A program made the translations under genes and the position numbers. 34,565 nt of DNA from an uncultured Burkholderiales bacterium (GTDB lineage Bacteria; Pseudomonadota; Gammaproteobacteria; Burkholderiales; Burkholderiaceae), in contig CALBEV010000031.1 of assembly GCA_937891045.1 (NCBI GenBank), forward strand, positions 1 to 34,565, given 5' to 3'. The notes under the pieces are model-generated. The model was not told the DNA's origin, did not search any database, and was given only the letters and a program-made list of their open reading frames with translations. Numbering within the stretch: the first letter of the stretch is position 1; every line of letters starts with the position of its first letter. Below are positions 34,565-34,565 of this stretch, piece after piece.

Positions 34565-34565
34565 G

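Overview
The window is an ordinary, densely packed chromosomal segment of a betaproteobacterium. Gene order, protein sequences and a moderately high GC content point to Burkholderiales, most likely Comamonadaceae (a Limnohabitans- or Rhodoferax-like organism; genus level is a guess). Supporting signs are dapB followed by an ExbB/ExbD pair and leuS, the lptA-lptB-rpoN cluster, the proteobacterial GshA of the T. ferrooxidans type, rpe-gph-trpEGDC, and a tRNA-Tyr/Gly/Thr cluster of the kind that usually precedes tuf in this group. I see no prophage, insertion sequence, CRISPR array or integron.

Layout. 1-8212 (+): bamE (5' end missing), dapB, exbB/tolQ-like, exbD/tolR-like, leuS, lptE, holA, proA, with overlaps or very short gaps that suggest one or a few long transcripts. 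8222-8540 (-): two overlapping small membrane-protein genes, the second only 40 codons, with a strong Shine-Dalgarno sequence. 8677-14160 (+): gshA, kup, gshB and a photolyase-like FAD protein. 14227-16431 (-): glcB (malate synthase G), convergent with the photolyase-like gene. 16507-24919 (+): an outer-membrane beta-barrel protein (LpxQ-like candidate), argS, a SPOR-domain protein, dsbA, lptA, lptB, rpoN, an RlmL-type rRNA methyltransferase and an orphan PIN-domain protein. 24947-27336 (-): apaG-thiL-pgpA-pncC. 27393-34157 (+): rpe, a secreted DUF1566 protein, gph, a tryptophan leader peptide, trpE, trpG, trpD, trpC and ung. 34236-34564 (+): tRNA-Tyr(GTA), tRNA-Gly(TCC), tRNA-Thr(GGT); the window ends one base after the last CCA.

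How the genes work together. Envelope assembly is heavily represented: BamE for outer-membrane proteins, LptE/LptA/LptB for LPS export, DsbA for periplasmic disulfides, a SPOR protein for the division septum, and PgpA for phospholipid synthesis. Both steps of glutathione synthesis (GshA, GshB) flank a potassium importer. Central and biosynthetic metabolism includes lysine/peptidoglycan (DapB), proline (ProA), glyoxylate use (GlcB, Gph), thiamine (ThiL), NAD salvage (PncC) and the first half of tryptophan synthesis, which appears to be controlled by a leader peptide with a Trp-Pro-Trp motif.

The most interesting items are: the photolyase-like protein, whose C-terminal third looks like the antenna domain that normally lies at the N-terminus (a possible circular permutation); the coupled pair of tiny membrane proteins opposite proA/gshA; the trp leader, which has no Shine-Dalgarno sequence and may be leaderless; and a tRNA-Thr with two non-canonical positions at the very edge of the sequence.
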